Shown here piece by piece: positions 26,289 through 35,292 of a stretch of DNA of 64,000 nucleotides. How positions within the stretch are numbered: position 1 is the first letter of the stretch; each line of letters starts with the position of its first letter. Location: NCBI RefSeq assembly GCF_003347515.1, contig NZ_QEII01000324.1, positions 186,001 to 250,000 on the forward strand. Reading direction: 5' to 3'. Made by a program: the position numbers and the translations under genes. This DNA comes from Rhodoferax ferrireducens (GTDB lineage Bacteria; Pseudomonadota; Gammaproteobacteria; Burkholderiales; Burkholderiaceae_C). The notes beneath the pieces were generated by a model that worked only from the letters and a program-made list of their open reading frames with translations, was not told the origin of the DNA and did no database searches.

Positions 26289-26313
26289 GGGCAATGGCGC
26301 TCATTCTGGCAGA
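26289..26313. promoter_or_regulatory. 25-bp motif in the MFS/qor intergenic region (copy 2)
   Basis: Same sequence as 24852-24876 with three differences. It lies 51 bases upstream of the MFS start chosen here, and 72 bases upstream of the divergent quinone oxidoreductase gene. Confidence 0.35.
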
Positions 26314-26384
26314 GAGCAGCAGCCCTTTTGCGCGAATCGTTTCATGGCACTATGCTGGACCCTTCAAAATACAGGACACCCGAC

Positions 26385-27380
26385 ATGACATCCCTCCCTT
26401 CACGCGCCATTCGCATTGATCAACACGGTGGTCCCGAGCAACTCAAACTGGTGCAGGTCACGGTGGGTGAGCCCGGGCCCGGCGAAATCCGCATTCGCCA
26501 CCATGCCGTGGGCTTGAACTTTATTGACGTGTACCAGCGTAGCGGCCTTTACGCCTTGCCGATGCCGCTGCAACTGGGCATGGAGGCCGCCGGTGTTGTG
26601 GAGGCGGTGGGCGAGGGCGTCACGCACCTGCGAGCCGGTGACCGCGCGGCCTATGCCAGCCAGCCTCCGGGCAGCTATTGCGAACTGCGGGTGATGCCCG
26701 CCAAGTGCGTCTGCAAGTTGCCCGATGCCATTTCATTCGACACCGGTGCCGCGATGATGCTCAAGGGCCTGACCGCCCAATATTTGCTCAAACGCACCCA
26801 GCCGCAGGGCGGTTTGCAGGCCGGTGACTTCGTGCTGTTTCATGCAGCCGCCGGTGGCGTGGGCCTGATTGCCTGCCAGTGGGCCCGGGCCATGGGCCTG
26901 CAATTGATTGGCACGGCCGGGTCGGACGCCAAATGCGCGCTGGCCAAAGAGCACGGCGCGGCCTTCGTCATCAACTATTCAACAGAAGACTTTTTGGCGC
27001 GGGTGAAAGAAATCACGGGCGGCAAAGGTGTGAAGGTGGTGTACGACTCGATCGGCAAGGATACCTGGGAGAAATCACTGGACTGTTTGGCGCCCTTTGG
27101 CCTGATGGCCAGCTTTGGCAATGCCTCGGGCCCGGTGGCACCGTTTTCTCCCGGAATCCTGGCGGCCAAAGGCTCGCTTTACGTCACGCGCCAGACCTTG
27201 TTCACCCACATTGCCACGCGCGAGAGCACACAGGCCATGGCAGATGATTTGTTTGAGGCGGTGACCAGCGGCAAGGTCACGATTCGCATCGACCAGCGTT
27301 ACAAACTGGAAGACGTGCAGCAAGCCCACCGCGACCTTGAAGCGCGCAAGACCACCGGCTGCACTATTTTGACGCTGTAA
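26385..27380 (+). CDS. NADPH:quinone oxidoreductase (zeta-crystallin/QOR family)
   Basis: 331 residues of the MDR superfamily without zinc ligands. N-terminal GroES-like fold with VGLNFIDVYQRSGLY, substrate/cofactor residues LGMEAAGVVEAVGEGV, and the nucleotide loop AAAGGVGLIACQWA (about residues 150-163). It reduces quinones or enones with NADPH. I start at the ATG at 26385, with AGGA nine bases before; the longer frame upstream overlaps the divergent promoter region. Its end overlaps the end of the convergent Na/Pi gene by 17 bases. Confidence 0.88.
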   Translation: MTSLPSRAIRIDQHGGPEQLKLVQVTVGEPGPGEIRIRHHAVGLNFIDVYQRSGLYALPMPLQLGMEAAGVVEAVGEGVTHLRAGDRAAYASQPPGSYCELRVMPAKCVCKLPDAISFDTGAAMMLKGLTAQYLLKRTQPQGGLQAGDFVLFHAAAGGVGLIACQWARAMGLQLIGTAGSDAKCALAKEHGAAFVINYSTEDFLARVKEITGGKGVKVVYDSIGKDTWEKSLDCLAPFGLMASFGNASGPVAPFSPGILAAKGSLYVTRQTLFTHIATRESTQAMADDLFEAVTSGKVTIRIDQRYKLEDVQQAHRDLEARKTTGCTILTL

Positions 27381-29040
27381 CCTGGAGCTTGGCGTCCAGC
27401 ACGGGTTCACGCAAGCGGTTGGGGGCCAGGACGCCGGCCGAGTCCAGAATCGGATAGGCGATTGAGCAGATCAGCGAGTTGATGCGCTTGAGATCGCTGA
27501 TCAGGTCCAGGTGCAGCGAGCTGGTTTCAATGCTGGGCAGCGTGTTGTCGGACAGTCGATTCAGGTGGTTGGTGGCGTAGGTATGTTCCAGATTGCGAAA
27601 GCGGGTTTTTTCTTCGAGCAGTTTTTGCGCATCGTGCACATTGCCGTTGAGGAAGACCGCCATGCCCAGCCGCAGGTTGTTAATCAGTCGGGTGTGCAAC
27701 TCGGTAATTTCCATCAAGCCCGCTTCCGAAAACTCCCGCCCATGTCTGATTTTCTTGTCGTCGACGTCCATCAGCACCCGTTCGATGATGTCGCCGATCT
27801 GCTCCATGTTGATGGTGAAGCTGATGATGTCGGTCCAGCGGCGGCCCTCGTTTTCGCTCAGGGCTTCGCGTGAAATTTTGGTCAGGTAGTACTTGATGGC
27901 CGAATACAGCTCGTCCACCGTGTCGTCCATTTTCTGCAACTGCTGGGCCAATTTCTCGTCATTTTTCTTGATCACCTCCAGCACGCCCAGCAGCATGGTT
28001 TCCACCACGTCCGCCTGGTGCATGGCCTCGCGCACCGCGCACGACAGGGCCAGGGAAGGCGTGGCCAGTGCCGAGGGGTCCAGGTGTCGTTGGCGCCCTG
28101 CGACCAGGTTTGTTTGTGCCTTGGGTAGCCAGTATTCGGTGCAGCGGGCAACGATCCGGGTCAGGCCGATAAACAGCGTGCCCGCCATCAGATTAAAGCC
28201 CAGGTGAAACAGCACGACGACGGTCGCTGCGTCGCCCAGTAGCGGGGGGGCATGCTGCAACCACAGGTTGACAAACGGGGCGGCCAAGGCGACGCCCAGC
28301 ATCTTGAAAAGCAGGTGACCCAGCGGGACCTGGCGCGTCTCCACATTGGCGCGCAATGTGGTCAACACTGCCAGCAGGCCGCTGCCCAGGTTGGCGCCCA
28401 GTACCAGGCCGAGCGCCACGTCCACTGGTATCACATGGGTGGTGGCGAGCGTGGCCGTGAGCAGCACAATCGCCAGGCTGGAATAGCTCAAGACGGCCAA
28501 CAGGGCCCCCATGGTGATCTCCAGCAGCAAATCACTGCTCAAAGAAGCCAGCAAGGCTTTGACGGCCGGGGCCTGCGTCAGGACATTGGCCGATTCCTTG
28601 ATCAGGCTCAGGGCCAGCAGCATCAGCCCCAGGCCAATGAAAATGCGCCCGACCCGGCCGACCGTGGTCGACTGGCGCGCGATAAACAGCACCACGCCGA
28701 CAAAAATGAACAGCGGCGACAGCCACGACAGATCGCGGGAGAACAGCACGGCCATCAGGCTGGTGCCAATGTCGGCGCCCAGCATCACCGCCAGTGCCGA
28801 GGGCAAGGCCATCAATCCCTGGCCGACAAAGGCCGAGACGATCAGCGCCGTGGCCGTGCTGGATTGCACCAGGGCAGTGACACCGACACCCGAGGCCATC
28901 GCCTTGAAGTGGTTGCTGACGCTGCTGGCGAGCACGTTGCGCAAATTGGCGCCCAGCACGCGCAGGATGCCGGTGCGCACCAGATGCGTGCCCCAGACCA
29001 GAAGGGCAATGGCGGCCAGGAGGTTCAGCAGATGCGTCAA
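27364..29040 (-). CDS. Na/Pi cotransporter family protein with PhoU-like domain
   Basis: 558 residues. The N-terminal two-thirds is a membrane domain with two inverted QSS-containing repeats (GVTALVQSSTATALIVSAF and its partner ALLAVLSYSSLAIVLLTA) typical of NptA/YjbB Na-phosphate carriers. The C-terminal part (about 340-540) is helical and PhoU-like. It may be a phosphate exporter or importer. In the second repeat QSS reads SYSS, which may alter the ion site. It is convergent with the quinone oxidoreductase and follows lspA. Confidence 0.82.
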   Translation of the reverse strand: MTHLLNLLAAIALLVWGTHLVRTGILRVLGANLRNVLASSVSNHFKAMASGVGVTALVQSSTATALIVSAFVGQGLMALPSALAVMLGADIGTSLMAVLFSRDLSWLSPLFIFVGVVLFIARQSTTVGRVGRIFIGLGLMLLALSLIKESANVLTQAPAVKALLASLSSDLLLEITMGALLAVLSYSSLAIVLLTATLATTHVIPVDVALGLVLGANLGSGLLAVLTTLRANVETRQVPLGHLLFKMLGVALAAPFVNLWLQHAPPLLGDAATVVVLFHLGFNLMAGTLFIGLTRIVARCTEYWLPKAQTNLVAGRQRHLDPSALATPSLALSCAVREAMHQADVVETMLLGVLEVIKKNDEKLAQQLQKMDDTVDELYSAIKYYLTKISREALSENEGRRWTDIISFTINMEQIGDIIERVLMDVDDKKIRHGREFSEAGLMEITELHTRLINNLRLGMAVFLNGNVHDAQKLLEEKTRFRNLEHTYATNHLNRLSDNTLPSIETSSLHLDLISDLKRINSLICSIAYPILDSAGVLAPNRLREPVLDAKLQVTASK

Positions 29041-29064
29041 CGTGTTCCTTTTGAGCGGCCTGGC

Positions 29065-29571
29065 TTAGTGCGTGCGCCGCACGCGCAGCAATTCGTCCAG
29101 GATCAGGCAGGCTGCGCCAATGGTGATGGCGCTATCGGCGATATTGAAAGCCGGGAAATGCCAGCCGCGCCAGTGAAAGTCCAGGAAGTCAACCACGTAG
29201 CCATACATGACTCGGTCAATCACGTTGCCAATGGCGCCGCCCAGAATACAGGCCAGCGCAAAAGCAAACAGTTTTTGCCCAGCATGCGATTTGAGCAGCC
29301 ACAAAATCAACACGGCGGCCAGCGTACCGATGATGGTGAAGAACCAGCGTTGCCAGCCCGATGCCCCGGCCAGGAACGAGAACGCCGCGCCAGTGTTGTG
29401 CGCGCGAACCACATTGAAGAAGCTGGTGACGTGGGTACTGTCCCCCAGGTGGTAATAGCCCACGATCAGGACCTTGGTGAACTGGTCCGCGATCAGAATG
29501 ATGAAGGCCAGGCCCAGCCACTGCAGCATGCCGGCGCCAGAGCTCACGCTGGAGAAAGACTTGCGCGCCAT
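29065..29571 (-). CDS. lspA: Lipoprotein signal peptidase II
   Basis: 168 residues with four membrane helices. The catalytic aspartates are in NVIDR (Asp119) and FNIADS (Asp146), and the family pattern ADQFTK is present. It removes signal peptides of diacylglyceryl prolipoproteins in the inner membrane. The ATG overlaps the ileS stop by one base, in the conserved ribF-ileS-lspA order. Confidence 0.93.
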   Translation of the reverse strand: MARKSFSSVSSGAGMLQWLGLAFIILIADQFTKVLIVGYYHLGDSTHVTSFFNVVRAHNTGAAFSFLAGASGWQRWFFTIIGTLAAVLILWLLKSHAGQKLFAFALACILGGAIGNVIDRVMYGYVVDFLDFHWRGWHFPAFNIADSAITIGAACLILDELLRVRRTH

Positions 29572-32450
29572 CAGGCAAACGCCCTGGCTTCACCGGCACC
29601 AAACAGGTTGCTGGTGCAGCGGCCACACAACGTGGGGTGGGCCGGATCAACGCCGATATCGTCGCGGTAATGCCAGCAGCGCTCGCATTTAATGGCATTT
29701 GAGGTGCTAGCCCTTATGGATAGTGCGCTACCAGCTACTAATTCAATAGCGGATGTGATGAAGATGAACTTCAGGTCGTTGCCCAGGCTGGCCAGCAGTG
29801 CGTGGTCGTCGGTGTTCACGGTAAGTGCCACATTGGCCTGCAGCGAGGAACCCACTTTGCCTTCGGCGCGCAGCACCTCGATGTCTTTGTTCACGGCATC
29901 GCGGATGTCGCGGATGCGGACCCACTTGGCCAGCAGGGCTGGGTCGGCCGCATTCAGCGGCACGTAGGTATCCAGGAAGATGGATTCCTTCGTGTCAACC
30001 GGTGTTTTACCCGCAGCCCCCAGCACCGCCCACGCTTCCTCCGAAGTGAAGCTCAGGAACGGTGCCATCCAGCGCAGCATGGCTTGCGTGATCTGCCACA
30101 GCGCGGTCTGCGCGCTGCGTCGTGCCAGCGATTTTGGCGCCGTGGTGTAGAGCCGGTCTTTCAGAATATCGAGGTAGAAAGAACCCAGGTCTTCCGAGCA
30201 GTAAATCTGCAGCTTGGCCACCACCGGGTGAAATTCATAGACCTCGTAGTGCGCCAGGATGTCGGCCTGCAGCTGCGCGGTGCGGCTCAGGGCGTAGCGG
30301 TCAATCTCCAGCATCTGCTCCAGCGGCACGGTATCCACGGCCGGGTCAAAGTCGCTCACATTGGCCAGCAGGAATTTGAGGGTGTTGCGCACGCGGCGGT
30401 AGGTGTCCACCACGCGGGCCAGGATTTTTTCATCCCCGGCAATGTCGCCCGAGTAGTCGCTGGCCGCCACCCACAAGCGGATGATTTCGGCGCCGAGCTT
30501 CTTCGAGGTCTCCTGCGGGTCCACGCCATTGCCCGCGCTCTTGCTCATCTTGTGGCCCTTGCTGTCCACCGTGAAACCGTGGGTCAAGATGCCTTTGTAG
30601 GGCGCGCGGCCGTACATGGCGCACGCTGTCAGCAGGGACGAGTGGAACCAGCCGCGGTGCTGGTCATGGCCTTCCAGATACAGGTCGGCCTCTGGGCCGC
30701 TGTCGTGGCCGCTGCCGGGGTGCGAGCCCTTGAGCACCGTGGTGTGCGTGGTGCCGGAGTCAAACCAGACTTCCAGAATGTCACTGCTCTTGGTATAGAA
30801 CTCCGCATCCTGCGCGCCGACGAGGGCGAAGATGGATTCGGTCGTGGCCTTGCTCCAGGCCTCGATGCCACCCTGCGCCACCATGTCGGCGGCAAGGTCC
30901 AGAATTTCCATGGTGCGCGGATGCAGCTCGCCGCTGTCCTTGTGCAGGAAGAAGGGCAGGGGCACGCCCCAGCTGCGCTGTCTAGAGATGCACCAGTCGG
31001 GTCGGCCGGCAATCATGTCGCGCAGGCGGGTCTTGCCGTTCTCGGGGTAAAACGAGGTCTCTTCGATCGCGTCCAGTGCCAGTTGGCGCAGCGATTTGGG
31101 CGCTTTGTCCTTGGTGAACACGCCTTCGCCCTCGTCCATGCGGATGAACCACTGGGCGGCGGCGCGGTAGATGACCGGCGTTTTGTGGCGCCAGCAATGC
31201 GGATAGCTGTGAACAATGTCGGACGTGGCAAACAGGCGACCGGCCGCGCGCAGTGTGTCGATGATGACCGGGCAGGCTTTCCAGATGTGCTGGCCACCAA
31301 ACAGCGGCAGTTCGGGCGCATAGGCGCCGTTGCCCTGCACCGGATTGAGGATGTCGTCATAGGCCATGCCGTGCGCGACGCAGGAGTTGAAATCCTCTAC
31401 GCCGTAAGCGGGCGAGGAATGCACGATGCCGGTGCCGTCGTCGGCCGTGGCGTAGTCGGCCAGGTAGATCGGGCTGAAACGGTCATAACCCGCGTCCACA
31501 TGGGCCAAGGGGTGCTTGAAGTTGATGCCTGCCAGCGCCTTGCCTTGCGTCGTGGCGACGATGGTGCCGGTGAGTTGGTAGCGCTCCAGGCATTTCTCCA
31601 CCAGGCTCTCGGCCAGCAGCAGCAGACCGCGTTCGGTGTCCACCAGCGCGTAGGTCAGTTCCGGGTTCAGGTTGAGCGCCTGATTGGCTGGGATGGTCCA
31701 CGCGGTGGTGGTCCAGATCACGGCAAACGCGTCTTTGGCGAGGGCGTCCAGGCCAAAGGCGGCCGCCAGTTTGGCCGGCTCCGCGCACAAAAACGCGACA
31801 TCCAGCGTTTGCGACTTCTTGTCGGCGTATTCAATTTCAAACTCGGCCAGCGAGGAGCCGCAGTCAAAACACCAGTACACGGGCTTCAGGCCCCGGTAGA
31901 CAAAGCCGCGTTCCACCACGCGTTTGAAGGCGCGGATTTCATCGGCTTCGTTGCTGAAATCCATGGTGCGGTAGGGGTGGTCCCAGTCGCCCAGCACGCC
32001 CAGGCGTTTGAAGTCGGTGCGCTGCAGGTCGATCTGCTCGGTGGCGTAGGCACGGCTCTTGGCCTGCATCTCGTCGCGCGGCAGCTTGCGGCCGAACTTC
32101 TTTTCAATCGCGTTTTCGATCGGCAGGCCGTGGCAGTCCCAGCCCGGGATGTAGGCGGCGTCCATGCCCTTGAGCTGGCGCGCCTTGACGATCATGTCCT
32201 TGAGGATTTTGTTGACCGCGTGCCCCATGTGAATCTGGCCATTGGCGTAGGGCGGGCCGTCGTGCAGTACAAATTTAGGTGCGTTGACGCGGGCATCACG
32301 CAATTTCTTGTAAATGCCTTTGTCCTCCCAGTCCTTGACCCAGCCCGGCTCGCGCTTGGGCAGATCGCCGCGCATCGGGAAGGGGGTGTCGGGCAGATTG
32401 AGGGTGCTGCGGTAATCGGTCTTGGTGTTGGGGGTACTTGATTCGGTCAT
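29571..32450 (-). CDS. ileS: Isoleucyl-tRNA synthetase
   Basis: About 959 residues, class I synthetase. The HIGH-like motif is HMGH in PPYANGQIHMGHAVNK, the KMSKS loop is intact, and a C-terminal zinc finger is present (CERCWHYRDD and CGRC). I chose the ATG at 32450; an ATG at 32492 would add 14 residues. A copy of the dispersed repeat (29694-29750) encodes about 18 residues just before the zinc finger, in a region that varies between relatives. It is followed by lspA. Confidence 0.93.
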   Translation of the reverse strand: MTESSTPNTKTDYRSTLNLPDTPFPMRGDLPKREPGWVKDWEDKGIYKKLRDARVNAPKFVLHDGPPYANGQIHMGHAVNKILKDMIVKARQLKGMDAAYIPGWDCHGLPIENAIEKKFGRKLPRDEMQAKSRAYATEQIDLQRTDFKRLGVLGDWDHPYRTMDFSNEADEIRAFKRVVERGFVYRGLKPVYWCFDCGSSLAEFEIEYADKKSQTLDVAFLCAEPAKLAAAFGLDALAKDAFAVIWTTTAWTIPANQALNLNPELTYALVDTERGLLLLAESLVEKCLERYQLTGTIVATTQGKALAGINFKHPLAHVDAGYDRFSPIYLADYATADDGTGIVHSSPAYGVEDFNSCVAHGMAYDDILNPVQGNGAYAPELPLFGGQHIWKACPVIIDTLRAAGRLFATSDIVHSYPHCWRHKTPVIYRAAAQWFIRMDEGEGVFTKDKAPKSLRQLALDAIEETSFYPENGKTRLRDMIAGRPDWCISRQRSWGVPLPFFLHKDSGELHPRTMEILDLAADMVAQGGIEAWSKATTESIFALVGAQDAEFYTKSSDILEVWFDSGTTHTTVLKGSHPGSGHDSGPEADLYLEGHDQHRGWFHSSLLTACAMYGRAPYKGILTHGFTVDSKGHKMSKSAGNGVDPQETSKKLGAEIIRLWVAASDYSGDIAGDEKILARVVDTYRRVRNTLKFLLANVSDFDPAVDTVPLEQMLEIDRYALSRTAQLQADILAHYEVYEFHPVVAKLQIYCSEDLGSFYLDILKDRLYTTAPKSLARRSAQTALWQITQAMLRWMAPFLSFTSEEAWAVLGAAGKTPVDTKESIFLDTYVPLNAADPALLAKWVRIRDIRDAVNKDIEVLRAEGKVGSSLQANVALTVNTDDHALLASLGNDLKFIFITSAIELVAGSALSIRASTSNAIKCERCWHYRDDIGVDPAHPTLCGRCTSNLFGAGEARAFA
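29694..29750 (+). repeat. Dispersed repeat copy D (antisense inside ileS)
   Basis: The plus strand reads GCATTTGAGG, GTGCTAGCCC, AGTGCGC, AGCTACTAATTCAATAGC. The length and block spacing match copy A. The ileS frame is kept. Confidence 0.55.
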
Positions 32451-32551
32451 GATGCTGGTGAAACTGGTTCGCCGCAATGCAGCGTTTGTCATATCGGTGG
32501 AGCCGGGCTCAAAAGTCGGAGCAGGGCGGGGCGGGCGAAACTTGTCGCCTT

Positions 32552-33562
32552 CTAAATTCGGTCGCGCGTTGTTTGGCGATGGGTCTGGGCGTGCAGTGAA
32601 GCCAGGTAAGCGCGCGCGTCATCGCAGTCTTTCGAGATGCCCTGTTTAAGGGAATCCAGGCTGTCGTATTTGAGCTCGCCGTGCAGTTTGTGTAGCAGTT
32701 CCACGCGAATGATTTTACCGTACGCCCCTTCAGCCCCCAGACTCTTAGGCCAGTCCAGGCAATGGGTTTCCAGCAACACCCGGCCACCGTTCACGTCAGC
32801 GGGGTCCAGCGAAGGACGAATCCCCAGATTCGCCACGCCCGCCAGCGGCGTTGCCGCCAGGCCATGCACCAGCACGACAAAGATGCCGCTGGCGGCGGGG
32901 TTCCAGTGGGCAAAACGCAGGTTGAGGGTTTTGAAGCCCAGTTCGCGCCCCAGTTTTCGGCCGTGCACCACGTGCCCCGAGATGCGATAGGGCCGCCCCA
33001 GCAGCCGTTCCGCATCCTCCATGCGGCCTTGCGACAAGGCATCGCGTACGGCCGAGCTGGAGACTCTGAGACCATGCACCTCGTAGCTGTTCATGCGCGC
33101 CACGTCAAAGCCCTGCGCCATGCCGGCGGCATCGAGCAGCGCGTAATCACCCGCCCGTTTGGCGCCAAAGCGGAAATCATCCCCCACCAGCACATATTGG
33201 GTGCCCAGTCCCTTGACCAGGACCTCGCTGATAAAGGCCTGTGGCGTCTGCGATGCCAGCCGCGCGTCAAAAGGCAAGACCACGGTCTGATCCACCCCGC
33301 ACTGGGCCAGATCGGTCAGCTTGTCGCGCAGGGTGCCAACGCGGGCCGGCGCGAGTTCAGGGCGATGGGTCGCTGCGGCAAAGTAGTCGCGCGGATGTGG
33401 CTCGAACGTCATGACGCAGCTGTGGACGCCACGCTGCTGGGCCTCACTGCGCAAGAGCGCCAGCATGGCCTGGTGGCCCCGGTGCACACCATCAAAATTG
33501 CCGATCGTCAGCGCGCAGGACTGCGCAATGCCAGGGTGGTTGAAGCCGCGAAAAACCTTCAT
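32552..33562 (-). CDS. ribF: Bifunctional riboflavin kinase / FAD synthetase
   Basis: 336 residues. The N-terminal FAD synthetase nucleotidyltransferase motif IGNFDGVHRGHQ is present, as is the C-terminal flavokinase domain with GVANLGIRPSL. It makes FMN and FAD from riboflavin. It lies directly upstream of ileS and lspA in the classic order. Its start lies next to a partial copy of the dispersed repeat (33568-33610), so its promoter region may be affected. Confidence 0.93.
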   Translation of the reverse strand: MKVFRGFNHPGIAQSCALTIGNFDGVHRGHQAMLALLRSEAQQRGVHSCVMTFEPHPRDYFAAATHRPELAPARVGTLRDKLTDLAQCGVDQTVVLPFDARLASQTPQAFISEVLVKGLGTQYVLVGDDFRFGAKRAGDYALLDAAGMAQGFDVARMNSYEVHGLRVSSSAVRDALSQGRMEDAERLLGRPYRISGHVVHGRKLGRELGFKTLNLRFAHWNPAASGIFVVLVHGLAATPLAGVANLGIRPSLDPADVNGGRVLLETHCLDWPKSLGAEGAYGKIIRVELLHKLHGELKYDSLDSLKQGISKDCDDARAYLASLHAQTHRQTTRDRI

Positions 33563-33567
33563 TGGAT

Positions 33568-33610
33568 TGTTATCTTTTTGATAGCAGACTGCGCTGTTGA
33601 CTCTAGCACT
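33568..33610 (-). repeat. Dispersed repeat copy E (partial, upstream of ribF)
   Basis: The minus strand has GTGCTAG, AACAGCGCAG and GCTATC-AAAAA-GATAAC; the last is the terminal hairpin with a perfect 5-bp stem. The left half is degenerate. Confidence 0.45.
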
Positions 33611-33654
33611 TGAAGTCAGATTGTCACAAAAACAGGGTATATTGTGTCCTAGCG

Positions 33655-33679
33655 GCGGGGCAAGACGTTTTTACCCCGC
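33655..33679 (+). other. Hairpin in the 5' leader of the HNH gene
   Basis: GCGGGG (33655-33660) and CCCCGC (33674-33679) form a perfect 6-bp stem with a 13-base loop, about 57 bases before the HNH start. No function can be assigned. Confidence 0.3.
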
Positions 33680-33735
33680 TGGCAGAGACAATTGCATTTC
33701 GTGTCAGTGGTTCATTTTGTTCCAGGAGGCGTGTT

Positions 33736-34293
33736 TTGAAGGTCTTGAAGCTGTCAGCCCAAGGGCTGCCCCAATCGTGGATTTCGCTTGAGCAGGCGGT
33801 GATTCATTACGCCGCCGAGGAAGTGCGCTGGGAGATGGGTGCGCAAGTCGCCGTGTTTCATGGCGGACACAACGCCATCACCGGCGAGCAGTCCATCATC
33901 ACCGTCAACAGCATCATCGGCACCCGGGGCGTGCCCAACATCAATCCTTTCAATCTGAAGCCGGGGCTGACCAACAGCAAATTGTTCGCCCGTGACCGCA
34001 ACATTTGCGCCTATTGTGGCGACCATTTTCACGAGGAAGCGCTCACGCGCGAGCACATCATCCCGTTCGCCCAGAACGGCATCGATATTTGGATGAACGT
34101 GGTCACCGCCTGCCGCCCCTGCAACCATCGCAAAAGCCATCGCACGCCCGAGCAGGCGCACATGCCGCTGCTGTATGCCCCCTATGTGCCCAGCCTGTGG
34201 GAAGACTTCATTTTGCGCAATCGCCGCATTCTGGCCGACCAGATGGAGTTCTTGATGGCCCACGTGCCGAAGTCGTCCCGGCTGCTGGCCTGA
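33736..34293 (+). CDS. HNH endonuclease family protein
   Basis: 185 residues. The zinc-binding pairs C91/C94 (ICAYCG) and C126/C129 (ACRPCNHRK) flank the HNH core EHIIPF (His107). I place the start at TTG 33736, which has AGGAGG seven bases upstream; there is no ATG near. This single-domain HNH protein is conserved in beta-proteobacteria. It is adjacent to a secreted DNA ligase, but the two are separated by about 80 bases and a link is only inferred. Confidence 0.82.
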   Translation: MKVLKLSAQGLPQSWISLEQAVIHYAAEEVRWEMGAQVAVFHGGHNAITGEQSIITVNSIIGTRGVPNINPFNLKPGLTNSKLFARDRNICAYCGDHFHEEALTREHIIPFAQNGIDIWMNVVTACRPCNHRKSHRTPEQAHMPLLYAPYVPSLWEDFILRNRRILADQMEFLMAHVPKSSRLLA

Positions 34294-34374
34294 CCCATTC
34301 TCGTGTCCTGTGGGGGCTGATTCACGGGCCCAGCCGCTACACTTTCCCTGACACAAAATCAGGGAGAAAAAATA

Positions 34375-35271
34375 ATGGCATATCGACCCGTCGGCAGGCA
34401 AGCGACACATTTGGCGCTGCTCTTGGGCAGCGCGTTTTTCACGGTTGTGGCACCTGCGGCCGCGACGGAGACGGTCGCCGTTCAGGCACCCCCCGTTCTG
34501 CCACCGGCGCTCATGCTGGGAAAGAACTGGCAGGCCGGGCTTGATCCCGCCGCCTTCCTCGTCAGCGAAAAGCTCGATGGCGTGCGCGCGTTCTGGGATG
34601 GCCACACACTGCGCTTTCGCAGCGGTCGGCGTATCGCGGCGCCCGACTGGTTCACCGCCGCCTTGCCGGCTACGCCACTCGATGGTGAGCTGTGGCTGGG
34701 GCGCGGTCGCTTTGATCGCCTCTCCGGCATCGTGCGCCGCAGCATCCCCGTTGAGGCCGAATGGCGCGAACTGCGCTACATGATTTTTGACTTGCCAGGT
34801 TCTAGTGGCCGGTTTGGCGAACGCGCTGCCCGTGTCGTGTCCGTGGTAGGCACCGCCGGCGTGCCGTGGTTGCAGGCGATTGAACAAGCCCATGTGCCGG
34901 ATCGCGCCACGCTGCAGCGCCAACTGCTGCAACTCACCCGCGATGGCGCAGAAGGCCTGGTGCTGCACCGGGCCGATGCCGAATGGACGCCGGGGCGCAG
35001 CGATGCCTTGCGCAAACTCAAACCGCTGCCGGACGAGGACGCGCGGGTGATGGCCTACCTGCCAGGCAAGGGCCGGCACGCGGGCCGCATGGGCGCCTTG
35101 ATGCTGGAGATGGCGAATGGCCAGCGCTTTGCGCTTGGCACCGGCTTTAACGATGTCCAGCGCGACACACCGCCGCCGGTGGGTTCGTTCGTCACTTATC
35201 GCTACCGGGACCGCACACCAAACGGACTGCCGCGCTTTGCGAGTTTTCTGCGGGTGCGCGAGGCCGAGTAG
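34375..35271 (+). CDS. Secreted minimal ATP-dependent DNA ligase (LigE-like)
   Basis: 298 residues. A signal peptide (LALLLGSAFFTVVAPAAA) points to the periplasm. The nucleotidyltransferase core has motif I EKLDGVR (Lys66), motif III LDGELW, motif IV EGLVL and motif V RKLKPL, followed by an OB domain ending about residue 295. There are no extra DNA-binding domains, as in Lig E of Neisseria and Psychromonas. It is expected to seal nicks in DNA outside the cytoplasm, possibly during DNA uptake. AGGGAGA precedes the ATG. Confidence 0.85.
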   Translation: MAYRPVGRQATHLALLLGSAFFTVVAPAAATETVAVQAPPVLPPALMLGKNWQAGLDPAAFLVSEKLDGVRAFWDGHTLRFRSGRRIAAPDWFTAALPATPLDGELWLGRGRFDRLSGIVRRSIPVEAEWRELRYMIFDLPGSSGRFGERAARVVSVVGTAGVPWLQAIEQAHVPDRATLQRQLLQLTRDGAEGLVLHRADAEWTPGRSDALRKLKPLPDEDARVMAYLPGKGRHAGRMGALMLEMANGQRFALGTGFNDVQRDTPPPVGSFVTYRYRDRTPNGLPRFASFLRVREAE

Positions 35272-35292
35272 CCGCCCATGCGGGCGTAGGCC

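Noticed and set aside
29802..32441. Long open frame (879 codons) on the plus strand across ileS
   Set aside because: It is antisense to a well-supported ileS and has the skewed composition (many His, Gln, Val, Arg) seen in GC-rich antisense frames; no family is recognisable.
32451..33600. FMN riboswitch ahead of ribF
   Set aside because: No conserved riboswitch core is seen; the upstream region is the partial dispersed repeat.
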